A stretch of DNA of 64,000 nt, from NCBI GenBank assembly GCA_026027325.1, contig JAMSLZ010000001.1, forward strand, positions 1,860,001-1,924,000, given 5' to 3'. Below, piece after piece: positions 1 to 13,166 of this stretch (the first letter of the stretch is position 1; every line of letters begins with the position of its first letter). Source of the DNA: Actinomucor elegans. Its lineage: Eukaryota > Mucoromycota > Mucoromycetes > Mucorales > Mucoraceae. Position numbers and translations under genes: made by a program. Under the pieces are notes generated by a model. The model was not told the DNA's origin, made no database searches, and saw only the letters and a list, made by a program, of their open reading frames with translations.

Positions 1-1
1 A

Positions 2-1009
2 ATAGAACAGATATTTGTTGTTCTTTTCCTCTCAATGCTCAGTCCACAAGAAGATGCTTGGGCAGTTTACGCTGCCCTTTTTCTGTTCTTCACTATTATT
101 TTGACGCTTCGATGTCGTAACAATCTCCTTTTGATTCCATTTTCTGTATTCGGCATGGTGATAGCCATCGGTAATATTTGCCTATTGGCTACCGATAGTA
201 GTTCACCCGAAACCATTGCTGCTGCTGCTGAAGAAGCATCTTTGATGAACCGAGTTTTCTCTATCGACCATTACTGGATCAGCAAAAGTCTAGTACTGAA
301 TGTCTTTCCTGCTGCATCTCTCTTGGTATTTCTCGGCATTATGGAAGCACAATTGGTCTATATCCGTCATATCGCTGCCGCTATCTATAACAGAGACCAT
401 TGGGGAAGTCTCTACTTGCGTGATCCCGAAAAAAAGAAGCCTACCCCCAAAGCATCACTGAGGCCCTGGACTTACTGGACTTGCCTTATTCTTCTTGCTC
501 TCTATACCGTCATTGCCGTATGCTCCGTTGTCGTTTTAACGACCATTTTTGACCCCGCCATTGGCACTGCCATCTGCGTATCTCTGTTGTGTTGCTTGGC
601 ATGGACCAACACAGCACTGGTGATGTGGTACACGAGCACTACTCATCACGCCCGTATGATTCGCCAGAATAGAGGCGATGTTTTATTTTTACGCTTTACG
701 CCTATCTTGTTTTCAGTTTGTACTGCAGGTATGACGGCTTTGACGTGGATGTACTGCTTCGTGCCTTTTGACTTGACACTTTGGGTTGTACTCGAGTCAG
801 TCTTGGTGTACTTACCGCTGCTGGTGATTATGATCATGTGTATCTATACAGGCAAGATCAAAAAGATGGGAAGACAGTATCGCGTCGAAACGGAGCAAAG
901 AAGTTTCAACTCTTCTTATTCTTACAAATCTGTCAGTAAAAAGATCAGTGAGGAGGAAACCAAACAGATGACTCTACCTACCCATGGTAACAAGGTCTCA
1001 CCAGTTTAA
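2..1009 (+). CDS. Multi-pass membrane protein, unknown function, 5' end outside window
   Basis: The frame is open from the left edge to a TAA at 1007-1009; the first ATG in the window is at 35, but hydrophobic codons precede it, so the gene probably starts upstream. Counting from that ATG (324 residues), about seven hydrophobic stretches can be seen, near residues 10-30, 33-52, 86-108, 145-170, 175-198, 221-243 and 247-272. A long loop follows the third one and contains a Lys/Pro-rich patch (near 133-140). The C-terminal 50 residues are polar, rich in Ser, Lys and Glu, and probably cytosolic. This layout resembles a 7-TM receptor-like protein, but I see no motif that assigns a family or ligand. 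No intron is needed in the visible part. The function is not recognised. Confidence 0.7.
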   Translation: MEQIFVVLFLSMLSPQEDAWAVYAALFLFFTIILTLRCRNNLLLIPFSVFGMVIAIGNICLLATDSSSPETIAAAAEEASLMNRVFSIDHYWISKSLVLNVFPAASLLVFLGIMEAQLVYIRHIAAAIYNRDHWGSLYLRDPEKKKPTPKASLRPWTYWTCLILLALYTVIAVCSVVVLTTIFDPAIGTAICVSLLCCLAWTNTALVMWYTSTTHHARMIRQNRGDVLFLRFTPILFSVCTAGMTALTWMYCFVPFDLTLWVVLESVLVYLPLLVIMIMCIYTGKIKKMGRQYRVETEQRSFNSSYSYKSVSKKISEEETKQMTLPTHGNKVSPV

Positions 1010-1465
1010 TCTCTTGATATTTCCATTCTCTTTCCTTTTATACATAGCTATAATAATAATAACAAGCATCTAATCTAGCATCTAGATACTTTTTTACCCC
1101 TCCAATCTCTCATTTTAAGCGCAAATTTCGCACCATCACCTGTATATTCTATCTCTCACTTTTTTTTTGTTAAAAAAAGATCAAATAAAGATTATTTCAA
1201 TTCCATACAGTATGCTGGATGTTTTTTAGCCATGTGAATGCGGGCTTCCCATGCCTGAAGCCTGATACTGGCCAAAGATGACTGTCTTTGGCTGAAGAAA
1301 CTCAAAAAATTAAATTTTCATTTGATATGACAATTCATTCTGAGCATGAATCTTTCATAGATCTAAAGATATTACCTGTCATTAAATATATAGCATACCT
1401 ACTGCATCCCAAGCAAATAATAGGCCCGATGGGTGCAGTTGCTCATTTTAAACATGTACTGCCAT

Positions 1466-1490
1466 TAGATATGACATTAAACCGAGATCG
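1466..1490 (+). repeat. Dispersed repeat copy (core only)
   Basis: Carries ATGACATTAAACCGAGATCG, the core of the intergenic repeat family also seen near 8.8, 22.4, 23.7, 27.6, 29.5, 36.7, 51.4 and 57.0 kb. A GAGCATGAAT-like segment, which precedes the core in better copies, lies upstream near 1341. Confidence 0.55.
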
Positions 1491-1535
1491 TTGAAGGAAT
1501 GAAAGAGATTAAAAATAATTAGATTTTTTTTAAAA

Positions 1536-2113
1536 AAAAGCATAGGGTATCTCCTTGGGTCGAAATGTTTGAAATTTTCATTTTTTTTTGTAAAACATAA
1601 AGACAGGATTTTCGAAGCACTTTTTTAAGTGATGTGAATAAGGCATGCTTGATAGTATCTAACTATAGTTTCTAACGAATTATTGGTGTATTTTAAAGAG
1701 CAAAAAGTAATACAAGGCTTTTCTTTAAAATAAATTCTATAGATTAAAGGAAATATAACGTATTGTCATTTAAATTACTTTATATTCAATTTGATTCTAA
1801 ACATACGTTGTTAATGCGCGTAATGTCTATCTGAATACTTGAGTTATTCAAAAGTCGATTAAAGAATAGAATAATTTAAATGACAATACGTTATATTTCC
1901 TTTAATCTATAGAATTTATTTTAAAGAAAAGCCTTGTATTACTTTTTGCTCTTTAAAATACACCAATAATTCGTTAGAAACTATAGTTAGATACTATCAA
2001 GCATGCCTTATTCACATCACTTAAAAAAGTGCTTCGAAAATCCTGTCTTTATGTTTTACAAAAAAAAATGAAAATTTCAAACATTTCGACCCAAGGAGAT
2101 ACCATATGCTTTT
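1536..2113. repeat. Long near-perfect inverted repeat (242-bp arms, 94-nt loop)
   Basis: Positions 1536-1777 and 1872-2113 are reverse complements of each other with one visible mismatch (1545 against 2104). Even the run of nine T at 1581-1589 is matched exactly. The loop is 1778-1871. Neither arm carries a convincing open frame, and no clear target-site duplication flanks the structure. Transcribed, it would fold into a dsRNA stem of about 240 bp. It could be a foldback/MITE-type element, a natural hairpin-RNA source, or a fold-back assembly artefact. The structure itself is certain; its nature is not. Confidence 0.95.
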
Positions 2114-3604
2114 ATTATAGATGCTCTATTCAGTTCTTAATAGGACTATTACTGATCAAATGTGACATGTTGTCTAAGATCGAACAAAGCTAATATCTAA
2201 GTAATCCCATTGCAAATAAAATATGACGTTCCTACCTTCCTTCCTAATAACGTAAGTGCAGCGCTTGGATAGTCAGATCATATCCAGTAATAAAAGAATG
2301 CCCGTATCTTACAAATTTACTTGATGTGATCAGACTGTTTGAGCGCTGTATCTATGTTATTAGGGAAGCATGGGCGCTGCATTTTGTTTGCCAATCAGAA
2401 AAATAGTCTCCAAGCAATGTTAAACATTTAATGCTCAATTTTGGTCAAATAATGTTGCATTTTATCAGTAACATGAGTAGTACTTCATATTTAAAATTAG
2501 TTGCTTTATTAGGTAGAGAAGTCTCAGCCACATGTAATATTTGTTTTGATGTATTATCTTACCGCCTATAAGATGACCTGGATGAGAAAGGGAGTTCGGC
2601 AATATAGCAAAGCAACATGATGATTCGAACTCAATGTGCGCAAACTCTTCCGTATAAGACTTTCGCTATCTAAATATACTTCGTACCATTTTTTTTTTAA
2701 AGTTGGACGATATGGTAGAAGAAGAAAACGTCGCTGAATTGCAAATATTATTTGAACAAGCATATCATTATGTAAATCAAAAGCCAGTACAAATCTATGG
2801 ATATCTATTTATAAGGTAAGGAATAATCGTGAGCAACTTTATTTTTTGTATTGACCCTATGGTTACTCAAACCGAACCCGGAACTTTTTTACATTTACAT
2901 TCGAGATGATAAGCGGTCTCATACTGATACAACTGGAAAGTTTACTTGTCTCAAGAATATGAACTTTGATAGTAATACAATTTCTAAGATTTTGTTTCCT
3001 CAGCCCTTTGCAAGTGTAGATTTAACTATCAGATGGGTACAAACTTTTGATCTGCAGCCAACTATGTAGCGCAAAGTCAAAAATAAGATGATTCCATGAA
3101 TCAAACCAGTAAAGGGTGTATAGTACAATGTCAAGTTGCTTGAAAGAAAGATAAAGTTTGATTTTTATCCTTTTCCATTTCCTTCAACTGAAATTCGTCT
3201 TTAGTTTGTTTCGAAAGTGTCCATTTATGGTATGTAGTTCTGGGTTGCATCTCATAACCGTGTCGCATTGCCAAAAATATCATTAATGAAAAAGAGTGGC
3301 ACTCACTGTTGTTGTCTGTGAGGATTTTGTATTTAGAGCAAAACTCCCTTGAAAAAAAAAAGAAGAGATTATGAATATGATTTGTTGTTAATTTGAAAGA
3401 AAGGATTAGGTCATTGCTTCAATGTGTAGGTCTCAATAATGATGAAATATCTGATATATGGGACTGATGATCTCTTTGCTGATTCATGGATTTTTTAGAA
3501 CGTTACACTGTCATTGTACATTTATAATATAATAAAGAACTGGACCTTTCAATCTAGTTCTTTTTTTTTACTCTTTTTCTTTATAATAGGATCTGCGGTG
3601 CAAT

Positions 3605-5754
3605 ATGAGATTATTGAAATCAGTTTATATTCTACTGGTGACGATTACTCTTTCTGTAAACGCTCAAACTCTTTCAGCGGCTCGATTTCATTCATGTAAT
3701 AATTAAAAACATTAAAAAACGAAGAATTCATATACTTATCTCAAAAGGATTCCATTAAAAACTTAGTTTGCGGGTTATTGAAAAATAAGATTTACTGCTA
3801 TGGTGGTTCACTAATAGGTGCACGTAACGAAGAAATTGTTGACTCCAATATGTTTGTACTTGATATCACTCAATCAAACGCATCTACCATGAACGATCTG
3901 GGAAATAATTGGAAAGCGATTTCTCCTAATACAGCTGGCGTTATTGTAGAAAAAAGAACATACAGTCAAACGGCAGTTATAGGAGGAACTCAACTACTTT
4001 TAAGTGGTGGCTTTGGTGGAGCTAATAGCGATACTGCTTTAGTTGATCAAACTATAGTCTACGATGCCGAAAGCAATTCTTGGAAAAAATACCCTAATTA
4101 CATAGAAGGCTCTTTTGGAAACAGACAAATGTAGAAAAGCCTATTTATAATATAAAAATGATTTTAATCTCCTTTAATCAACTACATAGTTATTGGGCTT
4201 CTACTGCCGAAGTACCTTCTAAAGGGATTGCATTCTATGGAGGTTTTGAAAGGTAAAACTTCTTTACATCTAATGATTTACGTATTTATAGCTAAACTAT
4301 TATGTTTCATTAGTCACGGAAGACCAGGCTGGGAATTTCCTACAGAGCAGAATATTTCAGCAACAGAGTTCAATGGCGGCCGCTCCAGAGCTATTGGATA
4401 TATAGCTGTTTCGTATCTCGATATTAGCAACACCAACAATGTAAGCCGATAAACAAATTTCACTCAGTCATTTCGAAATTAAATTAACCTTCATTACAGC
4501 CTTGGAGTACGCCTCCTCAAACAAACGTGCCTAGCTCCTTTTCATCTTTTCAAAAGTCAGTCTTTGACTCAGTATCGAACAAGATTTTCTTTATTGGTGG
4601 CACTTATACGGACACCACCATCCCAGGTTATGTTAATGGTAAAAGGTACTGGCATAAGATGTCATATGCTCTTACTTTCGATACCGTCAGTAGCTCCTGG
4701 GGAAATCAAAGCTTAAGCGGTGCAATTCTTCCTTCTGATCGCGCATACCATACAACGACGATGTGTAAATATTTCCAGACATTGGCTTATTTGATATTTT
4801 AATATTTTTTTTCTTCTATATCTAGTGCCCAGTGCTGAATCGACTATGCTACTTTATGGTGGTGAAAGAGATGATATCAGTAAGGAATATCATTGTATAC
4901 ATTGTGTTGTCTTATATCTAATTGCTCCTATCTGCAGTTGTTAGTGATTATTGTTTCACTCTTGATTTGAAAACCTTCACTTGGTCTCAACTAAGCATCG
5001 AAGCAAAACTTGTCGATCTTCGTAGAACTCGACACAACGGTAAGCTGATTATAGTTTTATTTATTAAATTTATACTGATTCAAATGCTTTATATAGCTGT
5101 TTTAGCAAGCAACGATAGCCTTTTTATTGTGCTTGGAACGGACAGCATTTCCAATATTACCAGTGTACCTATTGCTCTCAACATCTCAAATCCAGCCTCT
5201 ATTACTTATATTGAAAAGTATACGGACCCTAACTTTGCGTTGTTGTCATCCACTGGCTCAAACAGTACTCAAGTGCCTGGGTCTACGAACGGCGATGGAA
5301 ACTCCCAAACTGGTAATTCCAACACTTCAGCTAATGGCAGTCCCTTAACAACAGGCGCTATCGTTGGCATATCTGTTGCCGGTGGTGTTTTGGTTGTAAG
5401 TTGAGCTATAGAGATGTTTAGCAATCGTTTGAACTTATGTTGTTTTGTTTTTAGCTTATTCTTATTAGCTCCATTATCTTTTATTGGTTAATCAAGCACA
5501 AGGCTGATGAGATTAATAGACAAGCAAAAGAATCTGATAAACGCAATTTGGCAAACGTAGATAACGGCTCAGAAGTAGATTGGGATGAAATTGAAAAGCA
5601 GTTTGTAGAGGTTGATGCGCCTGGCAGTATATCCACTGGAAAAACTCGCGCTGCTCCTGATGCAATTGATAAGAGTAAGCCTTTTGCTGTCTTAAGCAAT
5701 GTGCCTGATGCTCAAGTTCAACGCATGCTACCTGATGCCCAAAAGCCTTCTTAG
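3605..5754 (+). CDS. Kelch-repeat single-pass membrane protein
   Basis: Nine exons: 3605-3695, 3767-4130, 4190-4252, 4314-4440, 4500-4764, 4826-4879, 4938-5039, 5097-5395, 5455-5754, giving 554 residues. The start is chosen because it opens a signal peptide (MRLLKSVYILLVTITLSVNA). Kelch-type blades follow, each with a GG doublet after hydrophobic residues (for example KIYCYGGS, KIFFIGGT, MLLYGGE), alternating with Trp-containing strands. A membrane helix lies near residues 437-465, followed by a polar tail of about 90 residues with an acidic DWDEIE patch. The likely form is an extracellular beta-propeller anchored in the plasma membrane or secretory pathway; the ligand is unknown. The gene at 62243 is a paralogue with the same intron positions and phases. 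Exon joins are inferred from frame and similarity between the two copies. Confidence 0.85.
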
Positions 5755-6070
5755 TTGGCCCGGATGCAGTAATGATCCTTGTTAATACCTAAACTCGCCA
5801 GTAATATTTAATGTAGTCTTCTGTGACTAAACATATTTTTTAATACAATATAAATCATTGCAACACTCATGGAATTGATTATTTGTTATTTAATTTTTAC
5901 GCTAGAATATTCAGTAAAAGGACATTTTGTAAAACAAGTTATATGATTAGATTTCTGTATCGAGTTCAATTTTCCATATAAAAATTGAAAAACAGACCAA
6001 AAAAACATACTTGTAGTGAATTGACCATTCGAAGATTAACTTGTTGAGAATGAGGCTTTTGTGCACTACG

Positions 6071-6112
<42 letters not shown>
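6071..6112. repeat. Poly-A tract of 42 nt
   Basis: An uninterrupted run of 42 A follows CACTACG and is followed by GAGAGAGA. It could be the tail of an old retroposed copy or simple-sequence growth; no coding or LTR context decides between these. Confidence 0.9.
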
Positions 6113-6115
<3 letters not shown>

Positions 6116-6496
6116 AGAGAAATGAAATCTATTCAACTGATACTAAAAGTATTTCCTTGTCACTTTTATAAACCGCAGAAGGATGTTCCTTCTCTGAATT
6201 GGTTTTAAAAACCAATCATCTGGTGGAGGATAGGAGCAATCAAGCCATCCGCAACCATCTTGGCTATCCAAGTAAGCTCCAAGCAGCACCTGATTTCTTT
6301 TAAAAATAACCTATACACAACAGGGTATTTGTAATAATATGATCTACTTAAGAACACGATAAACGCACCCAGCTGTAAAACCCATAATTAACATCATTAG
6401 TTCCAATCCTTTTTTTTTATTTAGATTTAAATAATTTTTCTTCTTCCACCACTTACTACTTGTTATCAAGCTAACTTCTCTGAGGGAGCCCTTTTT

Positions 6497-7408
6497 TTAA
6501 GGCACTATTTCGATCAGTTTCGTCATGTCCTTCAAGACTTCAGGGCTTTTAGTCATTGAGTTCATAAAAAACGTATTACTTATGCCATCTTCTATCTTCA
6601 AGCCTTCTTTTAATCCTATTTCGTAGACACCAAAACTGTTTAATTGATGCATTTTTTTAGCTATTGGTTTTTTATCAATCGGTATTGCAGCAAATAATTC
6701 TCTTACATTGTTTATTTGGCATTTTGAATCTATGCCCAGCTTTTCTCTATACAAACAAATGCAAAAGGTCTGGTTAGTTGCTTATTTCTTTTCATGTTAT
6801 GCAAGATGGGAAATATACTCTCTTATTATCAACCTATTATGATCAAACGCCAAAAAGAAAAAAGAAATCAACATCCATACTCTGCTCAACAGGTCTCGTT
6901 TACTGCAACCCTCATCGCTCCATAAAGAGTTCTGTCATATGTATTTCCACACCCTCAAACAAGCATTTTCGTATCCAAGGGTAGATGTGGACGTCCTTCG
7001 AGTGAAATCATCTCACGGAAAGAGATCTATGATGATAATTCATCTCCTAACAATAAGAAAACTTATAATTAAAAAAACAACAAGTGTTATAAATTATAAA
7101 CTACACATCATTGTTTACATTATACTATGAATGAATTCAACTAACTTTTTTCACAATTCTGGTACAAGGTGAGCGTTGTAATTTCTTATTTAGTTTAACT
7201 CTGTTGAAGTAAAATAACAACTCCAGTTCTCATTCTCAGAATCAAAGGTAAAGCATTGACATAGGGTGTCCACGCTGGCATCTGTCACCAGTTCCATCAT
7301 CTTCAGGCCAGTTAACTTCCAAATAGATAACTTCCACATCTCTTTCTGACTCATTTGTTTGTAATCATTTATCATTTCTTTTTTAGTAATATCCAAATTA
7401 TTGGGCAA
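6497..7408 (-). pseudogene. Possible degenerate gene fragments, not recognised
   Basis: Two minus-strand open frames, 7190-7408 (72 codons) and 6497-6754 (85 codons), have a protein-like mix of residues: charged, with Trp and Cys in the first and Lys/Glu-rich helices in the second. The sequence between them is interrupted by stops in all minus frames I examined, and no splice arrangement joins them convincingly. They may be remnants of one decayed gene or mobile-element ORF. No family is recognised, and chance ORFs are possible. Confidence 0.2.
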
Positions 7409-8600
7409 TCATAAATTGAAACTGGCTGTTGAAGTGATTCTATTACTATTGTTATTGCTTAAAACTGCTTTAGATTGGCGGTAGACCAAAATTATTGCAT
7501 ATTTTTTCACTTATGCATATTGTTTACTGAGGTAATAAAAGTATCAACACAGAAGACGTAATATAGTTAGAAGGATAATATAAAAAACATGATTACGATA
7601 TCAATATTCAATACCAAAGCAGCTCGTTGTAAGCAAGCTCTTTTACAATAATTTAAACTTATACTGAACTTGTAGGCATTAGTTATTTATTTATTTTCCA
7701 GGCCTTTCAATATATCTTTTACTGCTATAGGCGTACTGCATTTTTGTAAGTTCAGTAAGGCTGCAGCAATAACTGTACAATATAATAACTATGTATCAGT
7801 TGACCAAAATCAGCTATGTAATAATATGTATCTATTTTGTGCTTGACATTCATATTCATTATTTTAAGCAATTATGCAAGAACTAACTGGCCGAATGCTC
7901 ACTACGCTTGCTCGGCTGTCGTGGGCCCCAGGTGGAGCAGAGGGGGTTTACATTTCCTCCAATTTTCGATGAGATCGATAATCACAAATTAATTCCAAAT
8001 TTCATTATATAATTAGTGATAGACCCTATAGAGTATGCTATATATTTTCCCCGTGATTAAGGCCTATGACTAATAGTATGTAGCGAGTTATGTGCTTTTA
8101 CTATATGCCATGACATAAACTCATATATTATGGCATATATAGTTTTTTTTTATATTGTTATTTAGTCCCCTCCTATAAGACAGTGCAATTGAAAAGATGA
8201 AATATTATATTAGTTTGCCTTCAAATTAATCTTCAACTGTCTAGATTCATAGTAGAGGTAAATTTTATCATTCAACGTTGTTGCGTATAATTGCTTATTT
8301 TATGATTTAATAGGGTATGAGTCAACAATTTTAAGCAGGAGGAAGAGCTGCGATTGAGTTATCATAGCAGTTTTATGAACTTTTTTCGATTCTATAGCGT
8401 TTTTTGTCATTAATGGCAATTTTTCAGCTTGCTTTTTGTTGTTACAGCATTTTCCAAAACGCCTAATGGTTTAATGTATGAAAGTATAGCAGGCTGTAAT
8501 GTATTATTTACAATTAATTATTGACAAGTATAGTATAGTAACTAAATTTTAAGTTCACAAATGATATGATAGATGCAGTAGTAGCTGATTTGAATCCATA

Positions 8601-8650
8601 TACTTGCCAAATACGACATTAAAAGCAGATCATTTTAAAGATCTGTTGAT
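8601..8650 (+). repeat. Dispersed repeat copy
   Basis: TACTTGCCAAATACGACATT followed by AAAAGCAGATC and a second AGATCTG dyad matches the family layout, with several differences. Confidence 0.5.
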
Positions 8651-8765
8651 GACTATCAGATCCAAATTATGTAAAATATATAGTACCTACATACTTACTA
8701 TATGAGTATAATATTTTGATTGCATATCTGTTAAGAACAAACTTTAACAGGTTTTATAGTTCATT

Positions 8766-8820
8766 TTGAAATTGCACTTGTCGTCAAATGTAACATTTAA
8801 CCAGGATCGGTCAAGATCTT
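8766..8820 (+). repeat. Dispersed repeat copy
   Basis: CACTTGTCGTCAAATG, then TAACATTTAACCAGGATCGG and TCAAGATCTT, follow the family order closely. Confidence 0.6.
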
Positions 8821-9827
8821 GTTATCGATTAACATGTAATTCTAATTTTTCAAGTAAAAATGTTTCGGGGTCAGGTGATAAAAAATTTGACATACAAAAT
8901 CGGGATTGCTACATGGAAAACGATGAATCTACAATGATAGTATTAATTTCTGAATAAAGCATAGATCATCCAAGTACTTTTTGAATGAAAGAATAATTCA
9001 TTTCAATCTCCGAAACCAATGAAAACTCGTAAAGTTTTGCAACCTCCTGCAAATCGACTGTTAGAGATGCTACCACAGAGGTGTTGTAGAGATAAATTCT
9101 ATTATAGGATTGGGGTATACTAATAAGCCAATATATAGAGTAACAGTGTTTCTTGTGTGTTTCTATTAGTAATGCTGTTAATTAGAGATGTACGACAGAT
9201 ACCAGAAAAAAAAAATCAAGAGCCAGTATTCGAATCCCTGGCGGTCATAAGGACATGTCATGTAATAAACAAAGGGATGGGATGGGGTCCGTGTAATAAT
9301 AAAAAAGAACATCCCATGTTATTTTAACAGTCAATTCACCATCGGCATAATAAGTTATAACGAAACAGGTGAACAAGACAGTGCATATAAACGTAGATCT
9401 CCAGATAACGGTTCCTATGATTGATCAAGTGAGTTTCATCGCGTAAGCTGTATGCAGTAAAATCCGCCCATTGTTATTTTCATATGAACTCTTTTTGTGA
9501 TGTATCACAGCTTAAAAGATCATCCTGCTGTATAGTATTACAAAATTGAATTCAGCCTATGAAATCGATTTATTTCATCAATTCGCATTATACTGCGAAT
9601 GAGTCATTCTTGAATTAAATGATTTGTTCTTGAAGAAAATGAAAAAAAAAAAGAATTACAATCATGTAGAGTCATGTAAGTAAAGAAATAAGCCATACTG
9701 ACTATTACACAGCACATGATATTACAAACAAGGGATCTTGGTTGAACGTGATCGGGAAAAGGGTATTTAAAATCAAAGCACAGTTCTTTTCTCAGGGCTT
9801 TTCTTTTCTTTCCTTTATAAAAAAAAA

Positions 9828-10979
9828 ATGCTCAAATCAAGTCCAGTGCGATTCCTAAGAAGTTCTTCAACTTTAGCTGCTTATAAACACATACAACCAA
9901 CACATATACCCTTACCAAATCGGCAGCACTTCTATCAAAACAAGACACTGGACACTTACTTTTGTCAAGATCCTACTCCACTCACTCTAAGGCAGCTCTT
10001 GTTTTACGAGCGTCACTGCAATACTGAACGTCTTTTGAAATCAGCCAACTACGTTCGCACTGAGCTCCCTATCCGTATTGCTCATCGTATTCGCGAATTT
10101 CAAAAACTACCGTATATTCTTGGCACAAATCCACACATTGAATCTGTCTATGATCTTTATTGGCAAGCATTTGACCGTATTCGTAAGTTTCCCGAGATTG
10201 AAACGCGTCAGCAAAACCAAGCATTTTGTGATATGTTGCAAGAGTCTTTGGACGCGCATTTAGTGGTGATTCCGCAGCTGGCACAAGGTATTAGTGAGTG
10301 TGAAAAACAACAGATTCTGTCTATGGATAAACTGGACGCATTCATGAATGCTACACTAAGGAGCCGTATTTCAAGGCGAACGATCACCGAACATCATCTG
10401 GTGCTATCAAAGAGAAAACCGTCAATCTTCAACCCGTGTTCGTCGCGTCATATATTAACAAAATGCATCCAGCTGGTCCAAGCACATTCAAGTCGTGTGA
10501 TGCCTCAAATACTAGTAGAAGGCACAGATACAGAGTTTACTTATGTTTCGGATCATATCGAGTATATTATATATCAGCTGCTGTCCAATGCAGTACGTCA
10601 TTCACTGGAACCAAAACCCATCAAAGTGACACTATGTAGTAACGATACAGATGTCTTGTTTCGTATATCAGATCAAGGTGGAGGTATGAGCAAGCAAGTC
10701 TTTTCAAATCTATGGAGCTATAGCAGCTCTAAACGATTTGATAATATGGCACAAGTCGAACAATTAGAAGCTAAACTGAATGAACACGAGAATATGAACA
10801 TGGAGCTGGGTATTGGACTACCAATGAGCCGTGTCTATGCTGAATACTGGGGTGGAGACATCAATATCATGACGATGGAGGGCTACGGTACTGACGCCTA
10901 TGTGCGAATCCCTAGACTAGGCACACAGAATGAAAATATCCAAAAAGTAGATAACACACTGGATGAAGTCATTATGTGA
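9828..10979 (+). CDS. Mitochondrial pyruvate/branched-chain alpha-ketoacid dehydrogenase kinase-type protein
   Basis: Intronless, 383 residues, ATG at 9828. The N-terminus is Arg/Ser-rich and lacks acidic residues, like a mitochondrial presequence. A four-helix PDK/BCKDK domain follows (about residues 45-215), with a conserved-looking H-box region (TITEHHLVL, 186-194), then a GHKL ATP-binding domain with DQGGGM (282-287), YSSSK, and the glycine-rich lid GIGLPMSRVYAEYWGG near 327-342. Family members phosphorylate the E1-alpha subunit of pyruvate or branched-chain 2-oxoacid dehydrogenase in the matrix and switch it off. The N-box is unusual: QLLSNAVR (250-257), where family members usually have Glu first and Lys before Asn. 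PDK versus BCKDK specificity cannot be decided here. The stop lies 125 bp before the PFK-2/FBPase start codon. Confidence 0.9.
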   Translation: MLKSSPVRFLRSSSTLAAYKHIQPTHIPLPNRQHFYQNKTLDTYFCQDPTPLTLRQLLFYERHCNTERLLKSANYVRTELPIRIAHRIREFQKLPYILGTNPHIESVYDLYWQAFDRIRKFPEIETRQQNQAFCDMLQESLDAHLVVIPQLAQGISECEKQQILSMDKLDAFMNATLRSRISRRTITEHHLVLSKRKPSIFNPCSSRHILTKCIQLVQAHSSRVMPQILVEGTDTEFTYVSDHIEYIIYQLLSNAVRHSLEPKPIKVTLCSNDTDVLFRISDQGGGMSKQVFSNLWSYSSSKRFDNMAQVEQLEAKLNEHENMNMELGIGLPMSRVYAEYWGGDINIMTMEGYGTDAYVRIPRLGTQNENIQKVDNTLDEVIM

Positions 10980-11104
10980 TTGGTTCAAAGCCAACTATCA
11001 AATCAAAATAAAGCAATTAAAAAGTTTCAGAAGGCTCTATTTTTTTCCCTTTCCCTTTCTCTTATCTCTTATTTTTTTTATTATTATTATTTATCTCGAC
11101 AAAC

Positions 11105-12932
<1,828 letters not shown>

Positions 12933-13166
12933 TAACCGGACATTTAAACATCTGCACTGCTGTACATGGCTAGTGATTGGATGGACACGCCCAATATCAA
13001 TTTTTTTTTCATCTTTGTAAGCGCCTTCTTTCCCTTTCTTTCTCTTTTCTTTCCAAAAGAAAAGCTTCTGATTAAATAGAACGGTTTTTTTTTTTAAAAA
13101 AAAAAGAAAAAAAAAAGAAAGTCTTTATTTTACTTTTATATCTCTTGTTTCTTATTGTAACAAACC

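Larger units (their letters stand above)
1010..3604. other. Intergenic spacer with hairpin, no supported gene
   Basis: No convincing coding sequence is visible; the longest open frames (for example 1288-1494 and 2851-3069) are short, AT-driven and show no domain. The spacer holds the long inverted repeat 1536-2113 and one copy of the dispersed repeat near 1466-1490, both described separately. Confidence 0.6.
5755..9827. other. Gene-poor AT-rich spacer
   Basis: About 4 kb without a supported intact gene. It contains a 42-nt poly-A run (6071-6112), two isolated minus-strand open frames that may be gene remnants (6497-7408), two copies of the dispersed repeat (8601-8650 and 8766-8820), and otherwise AT-rich sequence. 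Confidence 0.6.

Noticed and set aside
1288..1494. 68-codon ORF in the first spacer
   Set aside because: AT-driven frame overlapping a dispersed repeat; no domain, no splice partner.
9215..9250. tRNA-like T-arm (TATTCGAATCC within paired GCCAG/CTGGC)
   Set aside because: No A-box, D-arm or anticodon arm at the right distance upstream, and no closing G-C pair at the loop; chance or a fragment at best.
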